This document shows positions 36,226-47,264 of a stretch of DNA of 64,000 nt, piece by piece. The position numbers were made by a program, and so were the translations under genes. The DNA lies in NCBI GenBank assembly GCA_018350325.1, contig JAEVLN010000007.1:4182124-4246123 (forward strand), in the 5' to 3' direction. The notes under the pieces are model-generated. The model saw only the letters and a program-made list of their open reading frames with translations, made no database searches and was not told the origin of the DNA. Numbering within the stretch: the first letter of the stretch is position 1; the number at the start of each line of letters is the position of its first letter. This DNA comes from Globodera rostochiensis. Lineage: Eukaryota; Nematoda; Chromadorea; Rhabditida; Heteroderidae.

Positions 36226-36531
36226 TAGTGCTGCACGAGACCCAAAATTTCTCGATACTCGAGACTCGAGCCCGAGGCCGATACTTTACCTCGAGACTCG
36301 AGCCCGAGCCCGATACTTTACCTCGAGACTCGAGCCCGAGCCCGATACTTTACCTCGAGACTCGAGCCCGAGCCCGATACTTTACCTCGAGACTCGAGCC
36401 CGAGCCCGATACTTTACCTCGAGACTCGAGCCCGAGCCCGATACTTTACCTCGAGACTCGAGCCCGAGCCCCAAAAAACCCGAGAATTTTCTCGAGTTGA
36501 TACTCGATATCGAGACTCTCGTGCAGCACTA
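36226..36531. mobile_element. hAT-like non-autonomous element with 33-bp tandem interior
   Basis: Perfect 15-bp inverted ends TAGTGCTGCACGAGA and TCTCGTGCAGCACTA lie within an exact 8-bp target duplication CTACTTAG (36218-36225 and 36532-36539), which fits the hAT nTnnnnAn preference. The interior (about 36250-36470) is seven tandem copies of CTCGAGACTCGAGCCCGAGC followed by CCGATACTTTAC. Confidence 0.88.
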
Positions 36532-37115
36532 CTACTTAGTGCAGAATTTTTGGCTCATATACTGCCATAGCTCAGCAAGGGAAAGCAGCGGCAGCCCTTG
36601 CGAAACATTTTAAAACCCTCGGATTGTTAAATATTATTCTTTAAATTAAAATTTATTGATTTTGCCCCATCAAAACGGAACGCCAAAGAAAAAAACGTCA
36701 CTTTCCAATTGGACATCACCAAAAATGATGGCCGCGGGGTACAATCATCATCACTCGTCCATCTGAACACTGATGGGCGGCCTGTGAATGCACATTTATC
36801 ACAAAACAACGATGGATGTGTAACCGTAAAATCGTCCATCCCATCCATTTGAAGTCAATACTTAATTAGCGCTAATAATGCCCTCGGGGCTTTAGTTTTA
36901 CTCATTTTTGGAAGTTGGGTTTCAAAGGATGTGGCTTTAGTGGGTTTCAAAGGGTGTGGAGTTTAGGGCAAATTTGGGGACGCATGGCGCAGTGGAAAAT
37001 TTTTGAAAAGAAAGTTTTTAATGTTCCACCTGCTACCAAAAAAAAATTAGAAAAACTTTTTAGCTTTATTAGGTGCCAAAACGAAATGCCGTCTAAAATT
37101 ATCACTGAACACCTT

Positions 37116-38298
37116 TATGCCTGCCGGGTTTCTTTTAAATATGCCTGCCGGGTTTCTTTTAAATATGCCTGCCGGGTTTCTTTTAAAATATGCCTGCCGG
37201 GTTTCTTTTAAAATATGCCTGCCGGGCAGGGATGTGCTCTGTTCTGTTCTGATTTTCTGATTTACCAGAATTTCTGGTGATTTTGGGCACCAGAATTCTG
37301 ATTTCTGGTTTCTGGTTTTTTTTTTGCAACCAGAATTCTGATTTCTGGTTTCTGGTTTTTTAGAGAAAAAACCAGAAAAAACCAGAAATTCTAAGTTAAA
37401 TTTTTATTTACAACACCATTTACAAATAGCCATTTTTGCAAAATTATTCATTCTTGGGCCAATTTTCTTAACAAATTGTCATTAAAAATAAAAAAAAATT
37501 TTCCGGCGGCGCCTATCGGCACCGCCGACCCCCTCCTATTTCTAAAAAGCATTAAAAAACGTGCCGATTTTTTTAAGTTTTGGTTGAAAATCTGTTAACA
37601 AATCAAGTCAAAATTTTCTCGGCGGCGCCTATCGGCACCGCCGCCCCCCCGCGCCCCCAAAAGAAGCAGAATTCGCAAAAAATTTGCATTTTTGAAAATT
37701 TAAAAATCGACAAAATTTTCGAAATTTTTCTACCAAAATGTTAAAAATTCTAAAAAATTTGCTGGAAATTGAACTTTTTTGGAAAATTTGATAAGAAAAA
37801 TGCAATAAAAAACCCAAAAAACACCCCTAAAATCGAAATTTTTGGAGGAAAAATTGCTTAAGAAAAATGCGGGAATGATTAAAAAATTTCTGTTCTGGTT
37901 TTCTGATTTACCAGAATTTCTGGTCGTTTTGGGCACCAGAATTCTGTTTTCTGATTTCTGATTTTTAAAAGGGGCACCAGAATTCTGATTTCTGGTTTCT
38001 GATTTTTTTTTTATGCAACCAGAATTCTGATTTCTGGTTTCTGGTTTTTAAAAAGGCGACCAGAGCACATCCCTGCTGCCGGGTTTCTTTTAAAATATGC
38101 CTGCCGGGTTTCTTTTAAAATATGCCTGCCGGGTTTTTTTAAAAATATGTCTGCCGGGTTTCTTTTAAAATATGCCTGCCGGGTTTCTTTTAAAATATGC
38201 CTGCCGGGTTTCTTTTAAAATATGCCTGCCGGGTTTCTTTTAAATATGCCTGCCGGGTTTCTTTTAAAATATGCCTGCCGGGTTTCTTTTAAAAAGGC
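37116..38298. repeat. 25-bp minisatellite split by a transposon
   Basis: Units TATGCCTGCCGGGTTTCTTTTAAA occur four to five times before 37227 and about nine times after 38075. The two blocks were one array before insertion of the element at 37227-38075. Confidence 0.92.
37227..38075. mobile_element. 849-bp hAT-like non-autonomous element inserted in the minisatellite
   Basis: Perfect 15-bp terminal inverted repeats CAGGGATGTGCTCTG and CAGAGCACATCCCTG, with an exact 8-bp target duplication CTGCCGGG (37219-37226 and 38076-38083). The subterminal parts are iterated CCAGAATTCTGATTTCTGGTT units in inverted orientation. The centre has two GGCGGCGCCTATCGGCACCG blocks. No coding capacity. Confidence 0.92.
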
Positions 38299-38368
38299 TT
38301 TAGGACCAAAAAGCGTTATTTCTTTCACGTCTTAAGCCATAAAATAAATTGTCGAACAAATTCATAAA

Positions 38369-38851
38369 ATGTTCCAATTGCTTCGTTTTCACTTGCCGCT
38401 GCAGGGCATTGCTTGTGCCGTAATGATGGCGCCGATGTTGGCAAATGCCAACAACGACAACGCCAGTGCAAGCGCAGCGTTTGTGGAGAAATCGAACTTT
38501 TTTAGCAGATTGTTTGCAGAAATAAGTGCGCAATATTTAGTAAGCTGCTCGAAATCGTTCTGTTCAATTTTTTGCATTTTGAGTCCCGGCCTCGGCACTG
38601 AAACGCATTTTGGATCCCACCGGCATTTCAAGTCTCGCGCAACTCGGCCTAGGAATGCTTTGGGCCAAAAATGCCGAGTTGGGGTTCGGGGTTAACCCTA
38701 TTTGCTTCAGACCTTCCTGCATTGGAAGGTCGGGTGGGGGCGACGACAAATTCGGGAGCCGGGGTCAAACTAAAGTCGGGATTGATTCTGAACAATCACA
38801 TTTGGGCTTTTTGTCTTACAAATTCAAATAAATCTCATTTTGATCATTAAC

Positions 38852-38914
<63 letters not shown>

Positions 38915-39724
38915 CAGAATGCGACACGTTTGAAGCGGAGAAGTGCACGTGCGGTCGGCATAAATGCCGTCCAACGCAAGCGTTTAGTGCGGGCACTTGT
39001 TGCATTGCCGGCTATGTGTCGGAATGTTGCGACCAATTGGTCAGTTTGTGTGTGCCGTTGTCATTCGTCCGTCCGCCGTGTTTAAAATATGCCTAAACAC
39101 GCAAATGGCAAAATCGGCGCGATGTCGGGCGGACCTGCTGCCCTCGACTCGCATGCAAAAAATTCCGATAATTTATTTTAAAATTAACGGTTTTTCGTTT
39201 CAAAAAGGTTTTTCACATTATGAAATATTTCTCAACTTTATCATTAATAAAGAATAATAACGAAATAAATAATAAATATATTTGCATATTTTACACATTT
39301 TTTTCATAGTTCTTTCCCCGTGCCTGCACATCGGCGGCCAACGATTGCCTTGGGGCACGTGCGTTTTGAACACGGGACAAGCGGGCGACGATTGTTGCAA
39401 CGCTCACCATTCGTGGGCAATGTTGCGACGGAGTGGAGGTTTCCGGACATTTCCGTGCCGTTGCGACGAAATGGTGCCGTTGCCGTTAGTTTAAACATTA
39501 AAGTTAGGGACAACGGCACGGCACTGAACATTCTCGGGCACTTTAAATTTCTTCGCTTCGCTTACCAAATCCACCGAAAATTTGTCCAAAAAAACCGTCG
39601 TTATTTATTTGTTGCGGAAGTTATTCATATGCCATTCCAATTTTTCAGGCCCAGGATAGCATGTTTAGGGTTTATGGCTCGGCAGTGTCTCAAGAGCTCG
39701 GCTGGGCCAAGAAATGCATCATTG
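38369..39724 (+). CDS. small secreted cysteine-rich protein B (CGWG-CC family), partly decayed
   Basis: Recognisable pieces: a signal-peptide exon from 38369 (GIACAVMMAPMLANA), an exon at 38918-39039 with CDTF, CTCGRHKC, GTCCIAG and ECCDQL, and an exon at 39649-39724 with LGWAKKCII. The first exon's obvious donor (38540, GTAAGC) gives phase 0 whereas exon 2 needs phase 1, so the model is incomplete. Between them, 39311-39440 looks like a second copy of the Cys domain (WGTCVLNTGQAGDDCC) broken by at least two frameshifts. A TTA microsatellite lies just before exon 2. The gene may be degenerating or mis-sequenced. Confidence 0.55.
38849..38912. repeat. TTA/ATT trinucleotide microsatellite
   Basis: About 21 uninterrupted ATT units directly upstream of the acceptor of exon 2 of cysteine-rich gene B. 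Confidence 0.97.
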
Positions 39725-41091
39725 GTACCAATTTAAGCATAAATCGATCTGTCCTTTTTTCAACAAATCAAATCACTCGGAATTATGGCGGCATTTTTAG
39801 AAAAAAAATTCAAAACTTTAGTCAAGTTTTCGTGCACTTTTTTTAGCATTTGTGGTGCTGTTCGATTTGCTTATGCAACGCAACATAATCTTCTGACCAT
39901 TTTTGGGATAATGTGGAATAATATAAATGGTGATCAGTGTTTTTGCGGCGAATCTTTTGAAACGTTTTTAATTTGTGATCTGATCAAGCGCCTTTTCCAA
40001 TAAACCAACAATTGAATGTAAAAAATTATTTTTTAAATGTAATAAATGTTCGATTTTTCGCATATTCCACTGCCCCCTCCCACCATCCAACACTTTTTCA
40101 GTCAAATTAGCTCAACAGATCATTCATTCTCTGAGTGATCACCGAATTGGATTCAAATTCTGATTCGGTTTGGACAACTGAAACGGATCAGCAGATCGAA
40201 CATTTGGATTAACTAACCAACAGCCGAAATATTAAGTCCCAACTTTAATTTAAAATATAAATTATCGATTGGTTGTACATAATCATGCAAGAAGCTAACT
40301 AACCTAAGAGCCTTTTTAGGCAGAATTTTTGCAGAAATTTTTTTTGTCCAGCTTAGATTAACACAAACAAATTCATGGTGTTTGTGTGAAACATTTTTTT
40401 TCAACAGTGTAATAAAAGACTTTTGAAAAAATAATGCCAAAAAGTAGAGACAGACCACTGGACGGCATTGGAATCCCGTCGTGGATTTTCTCGGGATCCC
40501 GAATGAATTGAATTTGTGATCCCGACGAATCCCAACCGAGCCGAGCCTTTTTTTAATTGATCGGAATTGCAATTTGGCAGGGATCTCGACCATTCTTCAA
40601 TCCCGGGACTGAAAAACGATTTCCTGAGCGATTTGCTGGATGATTCCAATGGGAATTGACGCTGATTGTGGATGACTGCTGTCTGTCTCTATGTCGGTTT
40701 TTTGGGGGCAAAAAAAAAAACTGTTTTTGCATATTGAGCGATGTTCGGTTGGCGAAGCGATGAGTGTTCATGGGACGGTTTATCTCTTGGCCCATCGGTG
40801 GACTTTACACCCAACTGACTTTGAATTTGCTTTAAAAAATCGATAGAAACGTAAACCATCGTCAATTTTTAGACAAAATGTCCACTAGTCCAAAAGTCGG
40901 ACAAAATGTCCACTAGTCAAAAGTCGGACAAAATGTCCGCTAGTCGAAAATCGGACAAATTGTCTACTTTCTCCAGATAAACAAAATTTCGGAACATGCT
41001 AATGGCTTTTTTTAAAGCTCTAATGGAGATGTTTTAGTATACATCGCTTTCTTCCATTTGTAATTGCTGCGCAATTAAATCATCCGACAAA
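39725..41091. other. non-coding interval
   Basis: AT-rich. 40440-40640 holds an iterated GGGATCCCGA/AATCCCGTCG block with inverted parts. 40870-40975 has four copies of a 27-bp unit containing GTCGGACAAAATGTCCACTAG. No gene is recognised. Confidence 0.5.
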
Positions 41092-42562
41092 ATGTTGCGC
41101 ATGGACTGCGTTCTCTTTTTGAACATCACATGCGCTTTTGTGCTTCCAATACTGGTCACGGCAACCAGCGATGACCCCGACAACGACAAAAGTGAAAGCT
41201 TACAGAAACTGGGCCGAGACGGGGCTTGCCGGGACGGTAGTGGCGGGACGGGGTGGCCCGGGACGGGACGGGGGTGGCCCGGGACGGGACGGGGGTGGCC
41301 CGGGACGGGACGGGGTGGCCCGGGACGGGACGGAAGTGGCGGGACAGGACTGACCGGGACGGGACGGAGGTGCGGGACGGGACGGGGTGGCCCGGGACGG
41401 GACGGAAGTGGCGGGACAGGACTGACCGGGACGGGAGTGGCGGGACGGGGTGGCCCGGGACGGGACGGAAGTGGCGGGACAGGACTGACCGGGACGGGAG
41501 TGGCGGGACGGGGTGGGTCCGGGACGGGACGGGGGTGGCCCGGGACGGGACGGAAGTGGCGGGACAGGACTGACCGGGACGGGAGTGGCGCGACGGGGTG
41601 GCCTGGGACGGGAGGGGTGGCCCGGGACGGGAGTGGCGGGACGGGGTGGCCCGGGACGGGACGGGGGTGGCCCGGGACGGAAGTGGCGGGACAGGACTGA
41701 CCGGCGGGACGGGGTGGCCCGGGATGGGACGGAAGTGGCGGGACAGGACTGACCGGGACGGGAGTGGCGGGACGGGGTGGCCCGGGACGGGACGGGGGTG
41801 GCCCGGGATGGGACGGAAGTGGCGGGACAGGACTGACCGGGACGGGGAGTGGCCCGGGATGGAAGTGTCCGGGACTGCCGTGACTGGAATGACTCCTACC
41901 GCCCCAAGTGAGCAAAAGACAAAATGCCCCTCAATAAAAGTTCCCGTAAAATGCCATTTTCCACCTGACAGCATTCCGCTTCCATTACTCCAACCCCGAC
42001 ATTTTTCTGATCTCAATTCATTTCTAATCAACCGTTTACCCCAAGACTGTCCATTGCGTGCAAAAGATTGCCCGTGCGGCTGGGGCGCATGCCATTCCAT
42101 TGCCAAGACATGGTACAAAAAGCCCAAAGAAAAGAGCGACGCGTGTTGCGCAGCTGAGCATGAATGGAGATGTTGTGAATTGGTAATTTAAAACAATTAA
42201 GGCATTGGCCCCCCGGGACCAAAAACAGAACACCCGGACTTTTACCGGTGCTCCGGTCCGTAATGTTCGCGTCATTTTTGTTTTCCCGCTCGGAACCACT
42301 CAATTCCGGAGACTCGGATTTCTGAATTTGAAATTTGTGACTACATTTTGCCAATTTGTTAAAAGGATTATTTAATTTTCCAAAACAAAAAGATGAAAAT
42401 TTTTGTGATTTCTTTTTAATTAAATTTTCCATAAACCTTTTTGAAAATTACTATACTACATATTCCATTAAAAGAAATTAATTTTTTAGGGACCGGACGG
42501 TCAAAAGTTTGTAAAGTCGAAGGGAAGTTGCAGTTTCAGTTGGACTAAAAAATGCATTAACG
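41092..42562 (+). CDS. small secreted cysteine-rich protein C (CGWG-CC family), 3' end open
   Basis: Exons: 41092-41236, 42046-42182, 42490-42562 (phases 1,0, leaving 1). Exon 1 encodes a signal peptide (VLFLNITCAFVLPILVTA) and an acidic stretch. Exon 2 has DCPLRAKDCPCGWGACHS, DACC and RCCEL. Exon 3 has SWTKKCIN. The donor of intron 1 (G|GTAGTG at 41237) opens directly into a GC-rich minisatellite. The same acceptor context (CCAAG|ACTGT) is used in gene A. A long Gly-rich open frame through the array is not accepted as coding. No terminal exon was found before the poly-C tract at 42.9 kb. Confidence 0.66.
41215..41880. repeat. GC-rich minisatellite in intron 1 of gene C
   Basis: Nested units of GGGACGGGGTGGCCC, CGGGACGGAAGTGGC and GGGACAGGACTGACC, about 650 bp. 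Composition differs strongly from the AT-rich surroundings. Arg/Gly/Asp-rich or Pro-rich frames on either strand are artefacts. Confidence 0.92.
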
Positions 42563-42906
42563 GTAAGACGAATAAACACACTACGGAATATTGAAAATCC
42601 GAGCCCGGGTACCCGGATTTCTCAGCTCTATCAGACCCGGACTCCGGGCTCAAAAATCCGATAGTTCGGGTTTATCTAAATTCACCGAGATCAGACTACC
42701 CGACGCCCATCCTGTACGATCTCGAATACACGACGCTATCTTCTTCTATGATTTATATAATTTAAAATAGTATTTTAGCCTTTTTGATGTTGGCGGCCCA
42801 TTTGCTATACAATTTCTGGTGATTGTTGACTGAAAATGGATGTTTATTAATTGTTGACTTGTGTTCATTTCAATATTTCAAATTTGATCCACATTTGCCA
42901 TTGAAA

Positions 42907-42934
42907 CCCCCCCCCCCCCCCCCCCCCCCCCCCC
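42907..42934. repeat. poly-C tract (about 27-28 C)
   Basis: Uninterrupted C run at the edge of LITAF segment copy 4; tract length is uncertain in any assembly. Confidence 0.9.
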
Positions 42935-42959
42935 AAATTCCATTTTAAATCTATTTCTC

Positions 42960-44335
42960 GGGTTTTCAACGGGCGCTGATCACGAATATGGTTATTCTTT
43001 TTGGGGCATCCGACATCATCATTCTGTGATTTCAACCATATAAATTTATTTTTGGTCGGCAATACTAAAATGAACAAGCAGATCACAACAAATTGTAAGT
43101 ACATATACACATATCATCACAATGATCATTACAACAACAATTATTATACATATTTATTCGATCACGGTGTTCAAATCAGCCGACTTCTTCCTCCGAGCGA
43201 TCAGAGGCGCTTGTATTTGCCCACGAATCCGTTGCACTGGGAACAGTAATGCTCCATGTCCTTGAATGAATCACAGCAGCAAACACACCAGATGGCGAGA
43301 AAGATGCAGCTGAAATTTTATAAATAAAATTACACAAAGCACCCAAAATTAATGCCAAAACTTTGGAACGTTCGAAAAAAAAATTGAAATGAAAAATCCC
43401 CGATTAAACATAATTTGGAAAAATTCCCTAAAAATGCAAAACGCACAGCAGCCACGCGAGCAGACCGCACACCGGTCGGACGAAAGTTGTCGTTTTCTTG
43501 TGACAGTGCGGACAGTCAATCTTAAATCAAAGAAAATGCTTTGAATTATTCAAAAACATCAATCAATTCGATTTACTTACCGGCTGCGGATACTTCCCAA
43601 GAGGCGCCATTGGCTGGTCTGACATGACGAATTATTGCTTGGAGTTTGCGCGCCACTAATATGGATTCGGTCGAATTAGGGAAAAGCTTAAACAGTAAAA
43701 GATGTTAAAGCAAGAAAAGTAATCAAAAAACAGAAGCGATTCGCGCCACAACCAATTCGATGTCTCTTTTTATGTGTTAAAAGATGCATTTCTTTTAGTT
43801 GAATCACGCTCTTAACTAATTAGAGCGAATTGGTCACTAGCGAATCGCCGGAACGACAAAATGTACTGGGACTTGTGAATAAAGACAATTACTATTAAAA
43901 AAGGGAAAGGTAGCAAATTACAACCTAGTTAGCGGAAATAAAACATCGAATTTGAATTGAATGGAATGGAATAAGAATTTTAACTATTTATATGTATAGG
44001 TAGATTTTTGATAAAATTAGCTAACTTTATTTTTATTTCTGGCGTTCTGTTAAAAAAAGATCGAACGCAAACTTTTGAAAAAATGTGCATAAATTCTGAA
44101 TCAAAATTGACAAAATTCAATTTTCATTTTGTTTTTTAAATGAAATCAATTAATCGGCACTTAATTCTTGGTTATTATTGGTTTGGTTGAGCTTACAAAA
44201 AATCTGATGACATTGAAATGCGCTTATGCCTTTTTGAACGGTCTAAAACACCGCTAATTTGCTGATTTTTGTTTTAAAAATAACTAAAAATTTGCTCTAA
44301 AAGGTGACACAAAACGTATAAATAACCGAATTACT
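42960..44335 (-). repeat. LITAF-gene segmental duplication, copy 4
   Basis: Same orientation as copy 1. The match ends at AATAACCGAATT (44333), one to two bases before the first PSMD5 codon at 44337; at the other end it fades just after the poly-C tract. Confidence 0.85.
43201..43625 (-). CDS. LITAF-like membrane-associated zinc protein (copy 4)
   Basis: Exons: 43581-43625, 43447-43520, 43201-43309; 75 codons, intact, almost identical to copies 1 and 2. Zinc half-sites CPHCH and HYCSQCN flank the hydrophobic Cys-rich segment. It lies divergently next to the PSMD5 gene. Confidence 0.85.
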
Positions 44336-44336
44336 T

Positions 44337-47264
44337 ATGCAATTGCTGGCTGAAGAGGAAGCGAAACGGGTGGAGACGCGGGCGCAGCTGAAAGACGACA
44401 ATTTTCTTAGGGAAATGCATTCGCGGCTGTTGCCGGGCATTGAAAATTCGGAGGGTCGCTTCGAAGTGCACAAAGTTTGCTTTTTTCCCATTTTTTAATG
44501 ATAATTTTAACTTTTTTTTTTTCGGATAATGTCCAAATTTACAGAGATTTTTGGAGTTTGGTTGAATTTTTGTACACCAGAAAATGGTGTCCTTTTTATG
44601 AATTTTGTTCAATTTTGTCTGTTCAGTTCACTTGTGCCGCGTTGGAATTGCCCGATTTTTCTGATTTTAGTCGTCTCCGATCACTGATCGACGCGCTCAT
44701 CGCGGAGCTGGTACATATTTTTACATTCACTAATTTTGATCAGGTTTGTCACGGTATGATGGGATGGGGGTCAGCCGTGCGCCCGAAATTTTTTGTATGA
44801 AAAAATTCGCCAATTTTTGTTTGATTCTGTTTAGAGTTTGGAAAATCGACTTGGACATGGGCGGTTATTTAGGGCACCCGCCCGACTCGGGTACCCATCG
44901 AACCCTATTCTTTTGGTTAAATATATTTTAATGTTTTTTTTTCTACAAATTAGTATTTTTCGTTTCCACGCTCAGCAATTTTAATTAAAAAAAAATTCGT
45001 TGGTAGCCGTGCGTCCGGAATAAAAAGCATTTTTTGTTGAAAAATTCCGTTATTTTTTGGATTTACTAGTATTGAGCTTCTGATGGGAAATGTATTTATA
45101 CAATACGATCTTTTTATTTAAATTGGAACAGAAATTGGAACAAATTTTATTGTACAAAAATTTTTTAAGGACCCACGTGACTTCCTCGGCTGCACAACGG
45201 CACTCGAAATGCTGGCGGAGACTGCCGCCACGGCGCCAAAATGTGTGGCATTTTTTGGCCAAATTGGCCTCCTCCACACGGTTTACGAGCTGTTCAAGCA
45301 CACCAAGGCGGAGCCGGACATGGGCATCATCCACATCGGTGGCTATTTTAAACTCAAAAAATGGTGTTAAAATTGGATCTTTTTCTACTGAAAAAATTGG
45401 TATTTTTAAATTCAATAAAAATGTTCTCCCAATTTTTTCGCTTGCATTCGATTTTTCGCCTATCTGAGCACTGCGGACGCCGACTCGTTGACCAAATTTC
45501 CCGAATTCACCGCGGATGTTTTCGATTCCGTGTACAGGTTAGAGGAGGCATTCTTTTTTAATTTTGTTTTATTTTTTCGAATTTCTTTGATTTTTTTATA
45601 AATCGTTTTTTTAAAGATTTGACGCTTTTGACGTCACCCGCCGTCAGTTGGCCTTTGAAACGTTGGCAGTGATTAGTTCGAGCAGCGGGGCCAAACAAAT
45701 TCTGTCACAGAACGAAAGTTTGACACTTTTTTTTGAATGTAAAAATTTCAAAGATTTTTTTGGTGTTTTTTTATATCAAAATTGTCATTTGCACACCAAA
45801 AAATTGGAATAATTTACAATTTTTTTTTTTCATTTAAATGCAGGCCTCTTCAGCATGCAGCGGGCAATGAGCCACTTGGCCGTCGCCGTCGCGACCGCTT
45901 CAGAACCGTCGCTGAAGGCGCGACATTTGGAAGCTGTTCGGATGATCTTTGATCAAATCGCTGTCGCAGGCAGTGCTCAGAAGCAAAACGTACCAATTTA
46001 TGGGGTTTTTGAAGAAGTTTAATGACCCCAAATTTCCAAAATTTATTAGAATTTCACCAACCAATTTAGCCTTTTTTGAGGGAGGAGGGCGGTCGGCGGT
46101 GCTCGATTAAACTGCCAAAAAAGAAAGAAGTGAATAAAATTAGCATTTTTTTTACAAGAATACCGATTTTGTTTTAATCAAAAACCGTGAATTGAGAATT
46201 TTGGCTTAAATTTGGGGTGATATAAATTTCAACAATTTTCAGAGTTCCGCTGCGGCACCGGATTGGGAAGAGCAGCTTCTTCACCGATGGTTTCGCTGGT
46301 TGGGCGAGCCGTTCCCCAAACTGTTGCTCCAATGCGTCCGGTGAGGAGGGCTTACTTTAAGCAAAACCAAAAACAATTGGGAGGCGTAGGCCTAACAAAA
46401 AATATTTTTTTTTTCGAAAAAAAATTTAGGGACCCAATTTCGGAAGTGCAAATGGGCGCCCTCCGTGTGCTGATGGCACTGCTGCGCCACCAGTGGGCCT
46501 ACCCGCACTTTTGCGCCGTTAATGGGTAAGGCCGAAAAATTTGAATTTTTTTTTGGTTTGTTTTGGTATGATTTTTGCTGGTAATGGGCCAGGGGGGCTT
46601 CACTTTTCCCTGAAATTTTGGATTAAAAAAACTACATGAGTGGATGGGGGGGGGGCTTTGTTAGAGTATATTTAATGCAATTTTTTTTCAACCACCATTT
46701 TCCCCCTCCGACTTTACAATACAAATGAAACTTCAACGTATTGGGTACATTGATTGATATTTGTTAATCAATGGCTTACCAGGGCTGGTCGGAGTTTTGT
46801 TTTTCAATTGGATTTTGGCTTTCGTTCCCATCAAATTACTGACCATCCCCGATGCTCACTATGCCATGAACAATTTTGGTGCCTGATAAAAGTGGAAATA
46901 TCTCCCCGGTCTCAGTTCGTGTTCCCGGCTGTTTTAGCCCGGATAAAGAATATTTGCCGGCATTCGTGGGCCCGACCGGCCCTTATTTCTAATCCCGATT
47001 ATCGATTTTGCCAATTTTCATTTTGCCGTCTACCCTCCCTCCCCCCTCCCATTTGTCAGTTTCATCGATTTGCTCGTCGACCGTTCCGTCGCCAATTTCG
47101 ACGCCGACGCGTTGCAACTGAAACATGCGCTCGTCTGTCGCGTGGTCGACGCCGCCTCGCCGTCGGTCAATGCGGGCCAAATGGAGTTGCTCCGGGACTA
47201 CCGCGTGAAGGGACCGTTTTGGCTGACACCGCAAATGGAAGTTGCGACCGAAGGGGCCGGATGA
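44337..47264 (+). CDS. 26S proteasome assembly chaperone PSMD5 (S5b-like), N-terminally short
   Basis: Exons: 44337-44474, 44627-44710, 45170-45363, 45469-45537, 45617-45738, 45844-45989, 46243-46340, 46430-46525, 47060-47264; 383 residues with all phases consistent. PSMD5 is a HEAT/ARM-repeat chaperone that binds the RPT1-RPT2 base module during 19S assembly. Family landmarks: TALEMLAE near residue 80, AFETLAVISSSSGAKQIL, RWFRWLGEPFPKLL, ALRVLMALLRHQWAYPHF, IDLLVDRS and the C-terminal GPFWLTPQMEVATEGAG. Human PSMD5 is about 500 residues; roughly the first 120-150 are absent here. The first codon lies against the end of LITAF segment copy 4 and there is no upstream AG, so the gene is probably 5'-truncated or re-started. 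Confidence 0.83.

Noticed and set aside
41034..42127. Pro-rich and Gly/Asp/Arg-rich (collagen-like) ORFs
   Set aside because: Frames shift within the GC minisatellite and there is no Gly-X-Y periodicity; better explained as intron 1 of cysteine-rich gene C.
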